From Guptibacillus hwajinpoensis (GTDB lineage: Bacteria; Bacillota; Bacilli; Bacillales; Guptibacillaceae): a DNA stretch of 64,000 nucleotides. The DNA lies in contig NZ_JAIVKU010000003.1 of NCBI RefSeq assembly GCF_020524165.1, positions 514,135 through 578,134 of the forward strand, in the 5' to 3' direction. Under the pieces are notes generated by a model. That model had not been told where the DNA came from, did not search any database, and saw nothing but the letters and a program-made list of their open reading frames with translations. Of this stretch, positions 1 to 10,036 are shown piece by piece. The translations under genes were made by a program, and so were the position numbers. The stretch's first letter is position 1. Every line of letters starts with the position of its first letter.

Positions 1-403
1 CTCCTGAGCGAAGTAACTTCAAAATATCTGATACGGCCTGGATCGTCTCTTCAGGCCTCGTCACAATGGATTTATCTCCCCCGGGAAGGTAGCCAAGATT
101 AAAGATTGCAGCTGAAACATTCCCCACATGGTGTGAGTCAATTTGATGATTAATTGAAGCGTGACTTTCGTGGAATAAAGAAACCTGGCTAGATTGCTCA
201 GCATCTACCAGTCTTTTCTCAGTCGATTTAATCGCTTCTTGTTGGATGTCGAATCCATATACTTTTCCTGACTTTCCAACCGATTCAGCTAGAAAGAGAG
301 TGTCATGTCCATTTCCGCAAGTACCGTCTATCGCGATGTCTCCTTCTGTTAAGACTGCCTCCAGTAGCGTTCTTGTAAAAGGTAAAATACGTTGTAGCGT
401 CAT
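1..403 (-). CDS. mnmM: tRNA wobble-uridine methyltransferase MnmM (YtqB), 3'-truncated by window edge
   Basis: This is a partial gene. It starts at the ATG at 403 and reads leftward off the window, so 134 residues are visible of the roughly 190 expected. The SAM-binding loop DGTCGNGHD lies at residues 26-34, an acidic FD pair at 51-52 and the family signature NLGYLPGGDK at 102-111. YtqB proteins are class I methyltransferases that finish the mnm5 side chain at U34 of certain tRNAs in Gram-positives that lack the MnmC methylase. The match rests on the signature and on its position near leuS, as in Bacillus. The C-terminal part cannot be checked. Confidence 0.85.
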   Translation of the reverse strand, partial: MTLQRILPFTRTLLEAVLTEGDIAIDGTCGNGHDTLFLAESVGKSGKVYGFDIQQEAIKSTEKRLVDAEQSSQVSLFHESHASINHQIDSHHVGNVSAAIFNLGYLPGGDKSIVTRPEETIQAVSDILKLLRSG

Positions 404-613
404 AAGAAGTATTCCTTTCTAACGATATCAATTATTCTTGAATAAATTGGTCTTTTGAATGAGGTTTACAACTGACTGAGGTTAGACTCGTATAAAACAT
501 AATTGTTTCTATCTAGTTATGACTTTATCACGTTCGATCTTATTCTCCAAGTTATAGGTTTGGGAATATATGGTTCGAGGTACAGAAGAGTAAACAACAA
601 ATGAGGTGATCAT

Positions 614-823
614 ATGACAAAAAATGAAAAGCACAAACAAGGCGAAACCAATAATCCCGAGCAATTACCTGATAAGGAAAAGAATCAACTGGACGAGGAT
701 GTTACAGAAATGAATGTGGATGCAATCCCGCTAGAAGATTTAAAAGAAGAACAGAGGGAAGAAAAAGATAAGCCGCACTCAAAAGATGATTCGGCGAGTC
801 AGAAAAAGCATCGTAAAGGATAA
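614..823 (+). CDS. small highly charged hypothetical protein, 69 aa
   Basis: This 69-residue protein is hydrophilic throughout, made mostly of Lys, Glu, Asp, Asn and Gln, with no hydrophobic stretch and no cysteine. A ribosome-binding site (GAGGTGAT) lies just before the ATG and a hairpin with a T-run follows directly after the stop, so it looks like a monocistronic expressed gene. It is probably intrinsically disordered and cytosolic. I do not recognise the family. A small acid-soluble or stress-type protein is possible, but nothing in the sequence proves it. Confidence 0.6.
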   Translation: MTKNEKHKQGETNNPEQLPDKEKNQLDEDVTEMNVDAIPLEDLKEEQREEKDKPHSKDDSASQKKHRKG

Positions 824-848
824 CGTGCCCAGCGTGGGTGCGTTTTTT
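824..848 (+). terminator. intrinsic terminator after the 69-aa ORF
   Basis: A 7-bp stem (CGTGCCC with GGGTGCG, two G-U pairs) closes a 5-nt loop and is followed by six T. It begins right after the TAA. Confidence 0.6.
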
Positions 849-925
849 AGCTGCAGACCTAATAAAAAACAAATCGTACTTGAAATGTATAAATCACGAA
901 AAAAGCGGCTATTCTGATAATGTTC

Positions 926-954
926 TTGACATTTCTCACAAGTCTTCATACAAT
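926..954 (+). promoter_or_regulatory. sigma-A promoter of leuS
   Basis: TTGACA at 926-931, a 17-bp spacer and TACAAT at 949-954 make a near-consensus vegetative promoter. Transcription would start near 961 and run straight into the T-box leader. Confidence 0.75.
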
Positions 955-960
955 ACAAAT

Positions 961-1238
961 TATATACGTAATTTGTGAAGTAAAAGATAATGATAAGGAA
1001 TAGTACCAGGGATTCTATTGCTAGAGAGTTAACGGTTGGTGGAAGTTAACATAGAACCTTTGCGAACTCACCTTTGAATCGGAACCTGAATGGAGTAAGG
1101 TGACCCGTACGCCTGCGTTAAAGGTCTTAAGTGAGTGCTGTTTTTAGCACTAAGCCGGGTGGTACCGCGGGTAATTGTGAATAGTAGATTCTCAACCTCT
1201 CGTCCCTGTTGATAAACAACGGGGATGGGAGGTTTTTT
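961..1238 (+). promoter_or_regulatory. T-box leader (Leu specifier CTC) controlling leuS
   Basis: The leader carries the T-box core GGTGGTACCGCG at 1159-1170, an AGTA element near 1001-1004 and a specifier context GCGAACTCACC whose CTC codon (1067-1069) reads leucine. A terminator hairpin follows: the arm AACCTCTCGTCCC starts at 1194, pairs with GGGATGGGAGG, and a T-run occupies 1233-1238. In this RNA family, uncharged tRNA-Leu pairs with the specifier and the T-box bulge, stabilises the antiterminator and lets transcription reach leuS. This leader also explains most of the gap between the small ORF and leuS. Confidence 0.93.
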
Positions 1239-1272
1239 ATTTTTCTGTAAGGACTGGAAGGAGAGAATAGAA

Positions 1273-3687
1273 ATGGCATTTGATCACAAAGTAATTGAAA
1301 AGAAGTGGCAGCACTTCTGGGAAACAAACAAAACATTTAAAACAGAGAATGATGCACAAGGTGAAAAAGTTTATATACTCGATATGTTCCCTTATCCATC
1401 TGGAGCTGGCCTTCACGTAGGGCACCCTGAGGGCTATACGGCAACAGATATTTTATCCCGCATGAAGAGAATGCAAGGTTACAATGTCCTTCATCCTATC
1501 GGATGGGATGCATTTGGACTTCCGGCGGAGCAATATGCGCTTGATACAGGAAATAATCCACGTGATTTTACACAAAAGAACATCGATACATTCCGTCGTC
1601 AAATTAAAGAGCTTGGTTTCTCATACGATTGGGATCGAGAAATTAATACAACAGATCCACGCTACTATAAATGGACGCAGTGGATTTTTACAAAGCTTTA
1701 TGAAAAGGGTCTTGCTTATGTAGACGAAGTAGCGGTGAACTGGTGCCCAGCACTAGGGACGGTCCTTGCCAATGAGGAAGTAATCGACGGTAAAAGTGAG
1801 CGCGGCGGTCATCCAGTTGTTCGTAAACCAATGAAGCAATGGGTTCTAAAAATCACAGAGTATGCGGATCGCTTGCTTGAGGACCTAGAGGAACTTGACT
1901 GGTCTGACAGCATTAAAGAAATGCAGCGAAACTGGATTGGGAAATCCGAAGGTGCTGAAGTGACCTTTACGATTGATGGTCATAAGGACGCCATTGATGT
2001 TTTTACAACACGTCCAGATACACTTTTTGGCGCAACTTATATGGTTTTAGCACCTGAGCACCCTCTTGTTGATAAAATTTCAACAAGTGAGCAAATCTCA
2101 AAAGTTGAAAGCTACCGTTCAAAAGTTCAAACAAAGAGTGATCTTGAGCGCACAGAGCTTTCAAAAGAGAAGACTGGTGAATTTACTGGCGCATATGCAA
2201 TCAACCCAATCAATAATGAAAAGCTTCCGATATGGGTAGCGGATTATGTTCTAATGAGCTATGGGACTGGCGCGATCATGGCTGTTCCTGCCCACGATGA
2301 GCGTGATTATGAGTTTGCGACTGCTTTTAAGCTTCCAATAAAAGAAGTTGTGGCTGGGGGAGATGTGGCGAAAGAAGCATATATAGAAGATGGGAAGCAT
2401 GTGAACTCCGATTTCTTAAATGGCCTTGAGAAAGAAGAAGCCATTACAAAAAGCATTGAATGGTTAGAGGGAAAAGGTAAGGGAACGAAAAAGACAACAT
2501 ACCGTCTTCGCGATTGGTTATTTAGCCGTCAGCGGTACTGGGGTGAACCAATTCCAATCATTCATTGGGAAGATGGATCGATGTCTGCAGTTCCGAAAGA
2601 GGAGCTTCCAGTTGTCCTTCCAGAAACAACTGAAATTAAACCGTCTGGAACTGGTGAATCACCACTCGCGAATATCGAGGATTGGTTGAACGTTGTTGAC
2701 CCTAGAACAGGAATGAAAGGTCGTCGTGAAACCAATACAATGCCACAGTGGGCTGGTAGCTGCTGGTATTACCTTCGATACATCGATCCGGATAATGATG
2801 AAATGCTAGCTGATCCGAAGAAGCTGGATGAGTGGTTGCCGGTCGATATGTATATCGGTGGTGCAGAGCATGCGGTGCTTCACTTGCTATATGCGCGTTT
2901 CTGGCATAAAGTCCTGTATGATATCGGTGTAGTGCCAACGAAAGAACCATTCCAACGCCTTCGCAATCAGGGAATGATTCTTGGTGAAAACAACGAGAAA
3001 ATGAGTAAATCAAAAGGAAACGTAGTAAATCCAGATGAAATTGTTGAAAGCCATGGTGCAGACACGCTTCGTCTATATGAAATGTTTATGGGGCCATTTG
3101 AAGGGTCGATTGCATGGTCAAACAATGGTCTGGATGGCGCTCGTCGTTTCCTTGATCGTGTATGGCGTTTGTTTGGTGAAGGTGATCTAACTAAGTCTTC
3201 CATTTCTGAAGAAAATTCGGGAGAAGATATGGAGCGGGTTTACCATGAAACGGTTAAGAAAGTAACCGAAGACATGGAAGCACTTCGCTTTAATACCGCT
3301 ATTTCTCAAATGATGGTATTTGTAAATGAGGCGTATAAGCAGGAAAAAGTTTCGGTTACTTTAATGGAAGGATTTGTGAAGTTGCTTTCACCTATCGCAC
3401 CTCACCTTGCGGAAGAACTATGGAGTGCACTAGGTCACAGCGAGTCACTTGCATACGCAAACTGGCCAATGTTTGATGAAAGCAAACTTACAGTAGACGA
3501 AGTTGAAATTGTTGTACAGATTAATGGAAAGCTACGTGCTAAGATATCCATTCCTTCAGAAGCCTCTCGTGATGAAATGCAGGAAATTGCGTTAGAGCAT
3601 GAGAAAATTAAAGGTCAACTTGATGGCAAAACACTTCGCAAAGTTATTGCAGTTCCAGGTAAACTAGTGAATATTGTAGCCAATTAA
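1273..3687 (+). CDS. leuS: leucine--tRNA ligase
   Basis: Class I aminoacyl-tRNA synthetase that charges tRNA-Leu, 804 aa, the usual bacterial length. HVGH (the HIGH motif) is at residues 48-51 and KMSKS at 576-580, with the CP1 editing insertion between them and the anticodon-binding and C-terminal domains after. An upstream ATG at 1225 lies inside the leader terminator and cannot be the start. The ATG at 1273 follows AAGGAGAG and begins the expected MAFDHKVIE. The T-box upstream agrees with the product. A strong terminator follows the stop. Confidence 0.97.
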   Translation: MAFDHKVIEKKWQHFWETNKTFKTENDAQGEKVYILDMFPYPSGAGLHVGHPEGYTATDILSRMKRMQGYNVLHPIGWDAFGLPAEQYALDTGNNPRDFTQKNIDTFRRQIKELGFSYDWDREINTTDPRYYKWTQWIFTKLYEKGLAYVDEVAVNWCPALGTVLANEEVIDGKSERGGHPVVRKPMKQWVLKITEYADRLLEDLEELDWSDSIKEMQRNWIGKSEGAEVTFTIDGHKDAIDVFTTRPDTLFGATYMVLAPEHPLVDKISTSEQISKVESYRSKVQTKSDLERTELSKEKTGEFTGAYAINPINNEKLPIWVADYVLMSYGTGAIMAVPAHDERDYEFATAFKLPIKEVVAGGDVAKEAYIEDGKHVNSDFLNGLEKEEAITKSIEWLEGKGKGTKKTTYRLRDWLFSRQRYWGEPIPIIHWEDGSMSAVPKEELPVVLPETTEIKPSGTGESPLANIEDWLNVVDPRTGMKGRRETNTMPQWAGSCWYYLRYIDPDNDEMLADPKKLDEWLPVDMYIGGAEHAVLHLLYARFWHKVLYDIGVVPTKEPFQRLRNQGMILGENNEKMSKSKGNVVNPDEIVESHGADTLRLYEMFMGPFEGSIAWSNNGLDGARRFLDRVWRLFGEGDLTKSSISEENSGEDMERVYHETVKKVTEDMEALRFNTAISQMMVFVNEAYKQEKVSVTLMEGFVKLLSPIAPHLAEELWSALGHSESLAYANWPMFDESKLTVDEVEIVVQINGKLRAKISIPSEASRDEMQEIALEHEKIKGQLDGKTLRKVIAVPGKLVNIVAN

Positions 3688-3694
3688 CACCACG

Positions 3695-3724
3695 CCCTCT
3701 CCTAGATGATGGAGAGGGTTTTTT
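3695..3724 (+). terminator. leuS terminator
   Basis: A perfect 8-bp stem, CCCTCTCC with GGAGAGGG, closes an 8-nt loop and is followed by six T. Confidence 0.85.
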
Positions 3725-3912
3725 GTATGGAAATGGTGAATGAAAATGGACAGTTTTTTTAGAATAACCCTTTCCTCGAGTGGAGAATACTACTAAGATG
3801 AGTAGAAGAGAGATTTCTTGTATTGAACAAACAAATCATGTACGATTGAATTTGTTAAAGTGAATATTATTGAAAAATCATATGAGAATTGTACGAAAGG
3901 GGTATGTTTTTT

Positions 3913-4221
3913 ATGAGTAAAGAAATTAAGACAGTTACACCTGAAGAGGTTCAAGAGCTACTTAATAATGGGAAAAACGTTTCGTTAATCGATGTACGTG
4001 AAGATGAGGAAGTAGAAGAGGGAATGATTCCTGAAGCAAAGCACATTCGTCTTGGAACACTTCCGGAACGACTTAATGAAATAAATAAAGATGAAGAGCA
4101 TATTATGATTTGTCGTTCAGGACGCCGTAGTGAACGCGCGTGTGAATATTTGCAAGAAGCTGGTTATGAAGTGAAAAACATGGTTGGCGGTATGATGAAA
4201 TGGGAGGGTAACGTGAAATAA
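3913..4221 (+). CDS. single-domain rhodanese sulfurtransferase (YtwF-like)
   Basis: A 102-aa cytosolic rhodanese domain. It shows the IDVRE motif and the active-site loop CRSGRRS, whose cysteine would carry the persulfide. Rhodaneses move sulfane sulfur from a donor to a thiol acceptor; the actual partner is not visible. The ATG at 3913 sits about 10 nt after AAAGGGG, which suits it better than the ATG at 3904 that nearly touches the site. It lies 25 nt upstream of a second, degenerate rhodanese-like gene, so the two are probably cotranscribed. B. subtilis carries a comparable gene, ytwF, in this region. Confidence 0.85.
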   Translation: MSKEIKTVTPEEVQELLNNGKNVSLIDVREDEEVEEGMIPEAKHIRLGTLPERLNEINKDEEHIMICRSGRRSERACEYLQEAGYEVKNMVGGMMKWEGNVK

Positions 4222-4246
4222 CCCTGCTAAAAAGGAGAGAGTTTGA

Positions 4247-4588
4247 ATGGCGATATGGGGAATGGCTGGTGCGCTAATGGCTGCCTTGACTTTAGGATTA
4301 TGGCGAGTAGTTTATCCATATTCTTATATGAAGCCGATTCAGTTAGATCGGTTTGATGATGATAAATACTGTCTCATTGATGTGAGAGATTATATTCTTT
4401 CACACCGTACGCCTTATGAAAAAGCAAAGAATATTCCGCTTTCTTATTTAGGAAGACAGACGAAAGAAAATGAAGTTTGTGATAAAGAAATCATTGTTCT
4501 TGCGGAGGATCGTAAAGCAGCACGACTCGCTGTGAAGATCCTTATGAAACAGCGCAAACAACCCATTTATTACATGACTGTTTCGTAA
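4247..4588 (+). CDS. membrane-anchored, catalytically degenerate rhodanese-like protein
   Basis: 113 aa. Residues 3-20 form an N-terminal membrane segment, followed by a reduced rhodanese fold with the LIDVRD strand near residue 45. Where an active rhodanese has a Cys-loop (CxxGxR), this protein reads VLAEDRKAAR, so the catalytic cysteine is missing. The fold assignment rests on the LIDVR motif and on the adjoining active rhodanese. It is probably a binding or docking protein at the membrane rather than an enzyme. The start is the ATG at 4247, after AAGGAGAG. Confidence 0.7.
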   Translation: MAIWGMAGALMAALTLGLWRVVYPYSYMKPIQLDRFDDDKYCLIDVRDYILSHRTPYEKAKNIPLSYLGRQTKENEVCDKEIIVLAEDRKAARLAVKILMKQRKQPIYYMTVS

Positions 4589-4594
4589 TACTAG

Positions 4595-4627
4595 CGTCTT
4601 TTGGAGCTGGTCTCTAAAAGACGTTTT
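4595..4627 (+). terminator. terminator after the rhodanese pair
   Basis: CGTCTTTT pairs with AAAAGACG, extended inward with one mismatch, and is followed by TTTT. Confidence 0.65.
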
Positions 4628-4697
4628 CCTGAAGTTTTAATCCAAGTAAGTTGATAAGTTTAATAAATCATAGCACTTTTTGATTCGTATTCCAAAT

Positions 4698-4747
4698 AAA
4701 TTGCTTTAAGAAAAAGCAATTTACTGCTACCCTCAATCTGGTATAAT
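4698..4747 (+). promoter_or_regulatory. promoter with overlapping 9-bp dyad upstream of the transglycosylase gene
   Basis: TTTACT (4720-4725), a 16-bp spacer and a perfect TATAAT (4742-4747) look like a sigma-A promoter. The dyad AAATTGCTT/AAGCAATTT (4698-4706 and 4714-4722) overlaps the -35 box, so it could be an operator. No regulator is identified. Confidence 0.5.
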
Positions 4748-4776
4748 GATGGAAAAGACTACACCGGGGTGTTGAA

Positions 4777-5400
4777 ATGAAGACAGATCTTATACGTGCT
4801 ATGATGGACTTACAGGCTTTTCGACAGTTGCAGCCAGGAAATACAATAGGTAAGCAACCGACCACTTTTTCCTTTACTGAAATGCTTGAACAAGCTCTCT
4901 CTAACCAGATACATGGACAGGAAATCGCTCCAGAATTAACGTTTTCCTCAACCCCGGCGGAATTATCTGCTTCAACTGAATCTCCAATCTCCATGCCGTC
5001 TAACATCCCTTATTCTTCTTCATCGCTTGAAATCGATGGCTATATTGAAGAATTATCGGCGAAGTATAGCGTTGATCCTAAGCTCATTCATGCCATTATT
5101 AAACAAGAATCAGGCTATAAGTCAAATAGCGTGAGCGGTGCTGGGGCTATGGGGTTAATGCAATTAATGCCTGCGACTGCCGCTTCTCTAGGAGTGAAAG
5201 ACCCTTTTGATCCCGGACAAAACATTGAGGGCGGCGTGAAGTACATGAAACAAATGATGGATAAATACAATGGAAATACTGAGCTTGCATTAGCTGCTTA
5301 CAATGCAGGACCAGGAAATGTTGATCGTTACGGTGGAATCCCTCCATTCCAAGAAACGCAAAATTACGTTTCAAAAGTAATGGGGAATTATCAGACCTAA
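4777..5400 (+). CDS. SLT-type lytic transglycosylase (CwlQ/YjbJ-like)
   Basis: 207 aa. The C-terminal half is a lysozyme-like SLT domain with the catalytic glutamate E111 in the QESGY motif, then [10 protein letters not shown] and [10 protein letters not shown]. Such enzymes cleave the glycan strand of peptidoglycan, leaving 1,6-anhydro ends. The N-terminal 85 residues are polar and Ser/Pro/Thr-rich. No signal peptide is visible, as in the cytosolic-looking CwlQ/YjbJ proteins, so the export route is unclear. The ATG follows CCGGGGTG. It has its own promoter and terminator. Confidence 0.85.
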   Translation: MKTDLIRAMMDLQAFRQLQPGNTIGKQPTTFSFTEMLEQALSNQIHGQEIAPELTFSSTPAELSASTESPISMPSNIPYSSSSLEIDGYIEELSAKYSVDPKLIHAIIKQESGYKSNSVSGAGAMGLMQLMPATAASLGVKDPFDPGQNIEGGVKYMKQMMDKYNGNTELALAAYNAGPGNVDRYGGIPPFQETQNYVSKVMGNYQT

Positions 5401-5410
5401 TTCGCAAAAG

Positions 5411-5460
5411 CTGTCTCACTTGACCGCTCTTCAGCAGTCGTCAAGGAGGCAGTTTTTTTA
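5411..5460 (+). terminator. terminator after the transglycosylase gene
   Basis: CTGTCTCACTTGAC pairs, with small mismatches, with GTCAAGGAGGCAG and is followed by seven T. Confidence 0.7.
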
Positions 5461-5561
5461 TAATAGAATTTCTTTTAACATCGTTATGTTCAGAGCGAGA
5501 GACTGGAAGCAAGCTGAAAGAAGATGCAAATTATTGATATACTAAACAAGAGGTGACTAAT

Positions 5562-6803
5562 TTGAACGAATTTACTACATTGGGACTGGACTCACGTCTC
5601 ATTAAGCAACTCGAAGCTCAGGGTATCGATACCCCAACAGACATTCAAAGAGAAACAATTCCCGTGATGCTACAGGGAAAAGATGTCATTGCGCAGGCGC
5701 AGACTGGGACAGGAAAAACATTCGCTTTTTTGCTGCCAATTCTTGAAAAAATAAATACAGAAGCACCAGAAGTACAGGCTCTCATTGTTACTCCAACTCG
5801 TGAGCTTGCGATACAAATTACATCAGAATTGATGAAGTTAGTAGAAGAGCGAGAGGATATCAATGTACTCGCTGTTTATGGTGGTCAGGATGTAGAAAGA
5901 CAGATTAAACAATTGAATAAGCAAGTACACATAGTGGTGGCAACACCTGGACGTCTGCTCGATCATGTTCGCAGAGAGACGATTGATTTATCTCATACAG
6001 CTTACCTTGTCTTAGATGAAGCTGATCAGATGCTGCATATTGGCTTCCTCAGGGAAGTGGAAGATATCATTAGTGAAACTCCAGAAAGTCGTCTAACCGC
6101 TCTTTTCTCAGCGACAATGTCGAGCGATATTAAACAACTTGCCAAACGATTTATGCGTTCCCCTGAGAAGATTAGAGGGAAAGAGAAAGGGAAAACCGTT
6201 GAAGAAATTGAGCAGTTCGTCATTGAAACAACGGATCGACGAAAATTTGGTTCCCTTACTGAAACCATTGACGAAGTGCGCCCGTTCCTCGGAATTATCT
6301 TCTGTCGTACGAAGCGTAGGGTTAGTAAATTAAATGGTGATTTGAAAGCAAGAGGTTATCTATCTGATGAGCTTCATGGTGATTTATCTCAGTCTAAACG
6401 AGAAAGTGTCATCAAACGTTTCCGTGATGCGAAAATCCAGCTTCTTGTGGCGACAGATGTGGCAGCGCGAGGTCTTGATATTGAAGGAGTAACGCACGTT
6501 TTTAACTACGACATTCCCCAAGATACTGAGAGCTATATCCATCGGATTGGTCGAACAGGGCGTGCTGGTGGAGATGGTGCATCTTATACGTTCATAGCCG
6601 CCAAAGATCAATCGTTTATTCAAATGATCGAAAAAGGAATTGGTAAGAAACTTGCTAGAAAGACCGTGGAAGGTGCACTGCCAGAGCGTGAAGAGCGTCA
6701 TGAAGAAAGAAGAAACGATCAAAGAGGTAGATCCGGTCATTCTTCTCGTAAAGCAGGGTCCTCGAACCGTCGAGATAGTGGGAGAAATAAGAACAAGCGA
6801 TAA
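5562..6803 (+). CDS. DEAD-box ATP-dependent RNA helicase
   Basis: 413 aa. It has an N-terminal Q motif, the Walker A motif AQTGTGKT (46-53), PTRELA, TPGRL, the DEAD box (152-155), SAT and HRIGRTGR (327-334), followed by a basic Arg/Ser/Asn-rich tail of about 45 residues suited to RNA binding. Family members unwind RNA in ribosome assembly, mRNA decay and cold adaptation. Which paralogue this is (CshA, CshB or another type) cannot be told. The TTG at 5562 is chosen because AAGAGGTGA ends 5 nt before it; the in-frame GTG at 5553 lies inside that site. Confidence 0.9.
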   Translation: MNEFTTLGLDSRLIKQLEAQGIDTPTDIQRETIPVMLQGKDVIAQAQTGTGKTFAFLLPILEKINTEAPEVQALIVTPTRELAIQITSELMKLVEEREDINVLAVYGGQDVERQIKQLNKQVHIVVATPGRLLDHVRRETIDLSHTAYLVLDEADQMLHIGFLREVEDIISETPESRLTALFSATMSSDIKQLAKRFMRSPEKIRGKEKGKTVEEIEQFVIETTDRRKFGSLTETIDEVRPFLGIIFCRTKRRVSKLNGDLKARGYLSDELHGDLSQSKRESVIKRFRDAKIQLLVATDVAARGLDIEGVTHVFNYDIPQDTESYIHRIGRTGRAGGDGASYTFIAAKDQSFIQMIEKGIGKKLARKTVEGALPEREERHEERRNDQRGRSGHSSRKAGSSNRRDSGRNKNKR

Positions 6804-6811
6804 AGTATACA

Positions 6812-6846
6812 AAGAGAGGGATCGTCCATAGGACGATCCCTCTCTT
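6812..6846. terminator. bidirectional terminator between converging genes
   Basis: A perfect 16-bp stem (arms 6812-6827 and 6831-6846) closes a 3-nt loop. The arms are A/T-rich only at their ends and no long T-run follows on either side. It lies between the helicase gene and the converging flavoprotein gene. Confidence 0.65.
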
Positions 6847-6876
6847 GTCGTAGGTACTTCATAACTGCGGTGTCCT

Positions 6877-8148
6877 TTAAGTAGTAGCTACTGTTCTTTC
6901 CGCAGCGCTTTTTCCTGCTGTATATCCTGTTACAAAGGCGGATGTAATGTTGTAGCCACCGGTATATCCATGGATATCGAGCACTTCTCCGCAAAAGTAA
7001 AGACCAGTGGTGAATTTTGAAGCCATTTCTTTCGGATGAATTTCTTTTAATGATACGCCCCCACCCGTTACGAAAGCTTTATCAATAGGGAGCGTACCAT
7101 CGATTGCTACTTGGAATTGCTTTAATAATCGTACGTATTCACGCACTTTCTCTTTTGATAAGTGGGCATACGTTGTATCAGGAGAAATATCTGCTTTATT
7201 AAATAAGAAAAGCATGTATCGTTCTGGCACTTTACTTTTCCAGATGTTTTTTATCGCTTTTTTAGGCTCGTCTTTTGCAAGTTTCATATGTTCACGAAAC
7301 AATTCTTCTTCGTTTTGGTCCGGTACCGCATCAATTTGCAGGGGAATGTACTGGGCATTGAATTTTTTCAATGCTTTTACAACGTATTGGCTGCAGCGAA
7401 GAACGGCGGGACCTGAAAGTCCAATATGGGTGAAAATCATATCCCATCGATGTGTTTTAATCACTTTGCCTTTCGGATTGAGAACAGATAGCGCAACATC
7501 TCGAAGCGACAAACCCTGCAGTTCCTTATTTTTAATAAAAGCTTCACTAGAAGTAAGAGGGACTTCAGTGGGGTATAAATCTGTGATCGTATGCCCCCCT
7601 TCTTCCGCCCATGCATAACCATCGCCGGTTGAACCTGTATGAGGGACAGACTTTCCACCGACAGCAATGATCACGTTGGAGGAATAAATTTCTTCTTTTG
7701 TTTTAAGTCTTACCCCTGAAACGGCCCCATCTTTGTAAAGAACCTTGTCAACGGGTGTGTTTACTTGAATCGATACGTTTAAGCGTCGCACTTTATCTAG
7801 TAGCGCATTGACAACAGATTTTGCATCGTCGGTTACAGGGAACATTCTGCCATGGTCTTCTTCTTTTAATCGAATGCCCAGGTCTTCAAAAAATGCAATA
7901 ATGTCTTCGTTATTAAAAATATTGAACGCACTGTATAAGAATTTTCCGTTACCTGGAATGAATTTAATCAGTTCATCAAGTGGAAGTCGGTTTGTCACGT
8001 TACAACGACCGCCTCCAGAAATCGCTAGTTTCCGCCCGAGTTTATTTCCTTTATCAATGAGAAGCACCTTTGCTCCATGTTCCGCTGCTGATACAGACGC
8101 CATGAGTCCAGACGGACCACCGCCAATCACAATGACATCGTAGTTCAT
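6877..8148 (-). CDS. ytfP: HI0933/BaiN-family FAD flavoprotein (YtfP-like)
   Basis: 423 aa. The N-terminal dinucleotide-binding motif GGGPSGL is at residues 9-15, followed by [13 protein letters not shown], typical of the HI0933 family of FAD-dependent NAD(P)-linked oxidoreductases. The C-terminal motif GYTGGYNIT closes the FAD site. The physiological substrate of YtfP is not established. The ATG follows AGAGGTG. It is divergent from the MurJ-like gene, matching the ytfP-ytgP arrangement I recall for Bacillus. Confidence 0.85.
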   Translation of the reverse strand: MNYDVIVIGGGPSGLMASVSAAEHGAKVLLIDKGNKLGRKLAISGGGRCNVTNRLPLDELIKFIPGNGKFLYSAFNIFNNEDIIAFFEDLGIRLKEEDHGRMFPVTDDAKSVVNALLDKVRRLNVSIQVNTPVDKVLYKDGAVSGVRLKTKEEIYSSNVIIAVGGKSVPHTGSTGDGYAWAEEGGHTITDLYPTEVPLTSSEAFIKNKELQGLSLRDVALSVLNPKGKVIKTHRWDMIFTHIGLSGPAVLRCSQYVVKALKKFNAQYIPLQIDAVPDQNEEELFREHMKLAKDEPKKAIKNIWKSKVPERYMLFLFNKADISPDTTYAHLSKEKVREYVRLLKQFQVAIDGTLPIDKAFVTGGGVSLKEIHPKEMASKFTTGLYFCGEVLDIHGYTGGYNITSAFVTGYTAGKSAAERTVATT

Positions 8149-8342
8149 ACTTACACCTCTCTCATTTTGCTACACACAAACATACCACAATTCACTCCTC
8201 TTAATAAAGTTTCACAAAAATTTATATTTGTTGTTACTAGCTAAATAGCTTAAAATGGAGAAGTGTATTTATAGAACTGTTGAAAATTGTTGATAGATGA
8301 CGAATGGATCTAGTTGAATGGTTAGAAGTAGGAGATGGAGAA

Positions 8343-9980
8343 ATGTCTGATTCAAATGTGATTAGAGGGACGATGTTACTATCAGCAGCAACCCTTTTTT
8401 CTAGAATAATTGGTATGATTTATATGTTTCCTTTTACAGCTCTTGTTGGTACACAGGGTGTTGCCCTTTACACGTACGCGTATACTCCGTATACCATTAT
8501 GCTCAGCCTATCTACGGTTGGAATTCCACTGGCTGTTTCAAAATTTGTATCTAAATATCATACTCTCGGTGATTATCGAACGGGTAGGAGACTGTTTAAA
8601 TCAGGACTTCTTTTAATGTCTCTTACTGGGTTCATTGCGTTTTTAGCACTCTTTTTAATGGCGGAACCAATTGCTCATGTTGTCATTGATGAGGGGAACG
8701 AAGGGAATACGATTGCCGATGTGACCCTGGTTATTCGTGTTGTGAGTATGGCATTATTAATCGTTCCAATTATGAGTTTAACGCGAGGTTTTTTCCAGGG
8801 GCTGCAATCGATGGGACCGACAGCAGTGTCTCAGGTAGTGGAACAAATTTTTCGTATCGTATTTATTCTTGTTTCCAGTGTAATCATTATGAAGTTTATG
8901 GATGGAGATGAAGCAACAGCAGCTACGTACGCCACATTTGGTGCATTTGTAGGAGCGGTCGGTGGTCTGATGGTCGTTTTCTGGTATTACAGAAAACGTA
9001 AGCCTACGCTTGATCGTCACCTTGCTGAAAGTACTGTAGATCATAATGTATCCCTAAAGGATATGTACAAAGAGATTATTACGTATGCTCTTCCGTTTGT
9101 TGTCGTAGGTCTAGCTATTCCTTTGTATTTGCAAATTGATACGTTGCTGATTAACCCAGCATTAAAAAGTATCGGGTACGATAAACCTGCGTATGAAGAA
9201 GTTTTTGCCATTATCACAGGACTCGCTCATAAGTTAATAATGATTCCAGTTTCGCTTGCTACCGCTCTTTCAATGACGATTATCCCAGCTATTACAAAAT
9301 CATTTACGGCGAATCGAGAAGGAGCATTGCAAAATCAGCTGACCCAAACATTCCAGATTTTATTGTTCTTAACGACGCCAGCTGCAATTGGGCTAGCTGT
9401 TTTAGCTGAACCGATTTTTAGGGTGCTGTACCCAACCGTGAATCAAGAGCTTGGTAGTTGGTTATTGATGTGGTATGCTCCAACGGCTATACTGTTTGCA
9501 CTATTTTCTGTAACAGCCGCTATTTTGCAGGGGATCAATAAACAAAAATTTGCCGTATATAGCTTACTGGCAGGCCTCGTTTTAAAAGCAGGATTGACCT
9601 ACCCATTTGTCACACTATTTGAAGGGAAAGGTTCTATACTTGCTACGAATATTGGTTTGCTTACGTCAGTATTGATAACGATCGTCATTATTAAGAAATA
9701 TACAGATTATGAGTTTGGATTCCTTTCAAGGAGATTGTTGCTGATTGGTATCTTTGTGGCGATTATGGCAGTTGCCTCTAAATTGGCCATTCTTCCACTA
9801 GAATCCGTTATGCCTAATTTATACCTCTCCAAAAGCGAGGGAGGAAGCATGTTGTACTCTATTATTAATCTATTGATTGGAGTTACGGTAGGGGGAATCG
9901 TGTTCCTTTGGCTTTCGTACCGTTCCAATCTTGCTGGAATAATATTAGGTGAACGATTCTCATTATTAAAAAGACGATAA
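8343..9980 (+). CDS. murJ: MOP-superfamily lipid II flippase (MurJ/YtgP)
   Basis: 545 aa with about 14 predicted membrane segments and a short cytosolic N-terminus followed by the MOP-type start LLSAATLFSRIIGMIY. YtgP is the MurJ of Bacillus and moves lipid-linked peptidoglycan precursor to the outer face. Polysaccharide exporters of the same superfamily (SpoVB type) are the main alternative. The ATG at 8343 is preceded by AGGAGATGGAG; the upstream ATG at 8304 has no such site. Confidence 0.85.
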   Translation: MSDSNVIRGTMLLSAATLFSRIIGMIYMFPFTALVGTQGVALYTYAYTPYTIMLSLSTVGIPLAVSKFVSKYHTLGDYRTGRRLFKSGLLLMSLTGFIAFLALFLMAEPIAHVVIDEGNEGNTIADVTLVIRVVSMALLIVPIMSLTRGFFQGLQSMGPTAVSQVVEQIFRIVFILVSSVIIMKFMDGDEATAATYATFGAFVGAVGGLMVVFWYYRKRKPTLDRHLAESTVDHNVSLKDMYKEIITYALPFVVVGLAIPLYLQIDTLLINPALKSIGYDKPAYEEVFAIITGLAHKLIMIPVSLATALSMTIIPAITKSFTANREGALQNQLTQTFQILLFLTTPAAIGLAVLAEPIFRVLYPTVNQELGSWLLMWYAPTAILFALFSVTAAILQGINKQKFAVYSLLAGLVLKAGLTYPFVTLFEGKGSILATNIGLLTSVLITIVIIKKYTDYEFGFLSRRLLLIGIFVAIMAVASKLAILPLESVMPNLYLSKSEGGSMLYSIINLLIGVTVGGIVFLWLSYRSNLAGIILGERFSLLKRR

Positions 9981-10013
9981 AAAATGAAGGCCCAATGAGG
10001 GCCTTCATTTTTC
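9981..10013. terminator. bidirectional terminator after murJ
   Basis: A 13-bp stem AAAATGAAGGCCC / GGGCCTTCATTTT closes a 5-nt loop. The T-rich ends serve both murJ and the converging miniprotein gene. Confidence 0.8.
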
Positions 10014-10036
10014 GTTAATGAGAAGAGAACCAGCTA

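Noticed and set aside
1225..1272. Upstream in-frame ATG extending leuS by 16 codons
   Set aside because: It lies in the T-box terminator hairpin; the ATG at 1273 has the RBS and the family's N-terminus.
2702..3013. 103-codon minus-strand frame inside leuS
   Set aside because: Antisense to the synthetase catalytic region; unlikely composition rich in His and Tyr.
6384..6812. 142-codon minus-strand frame inside the DEAD-box helicase gene
   Set aside because: Antisense to conserved helicase motifs; no RBS and no family resemblance.
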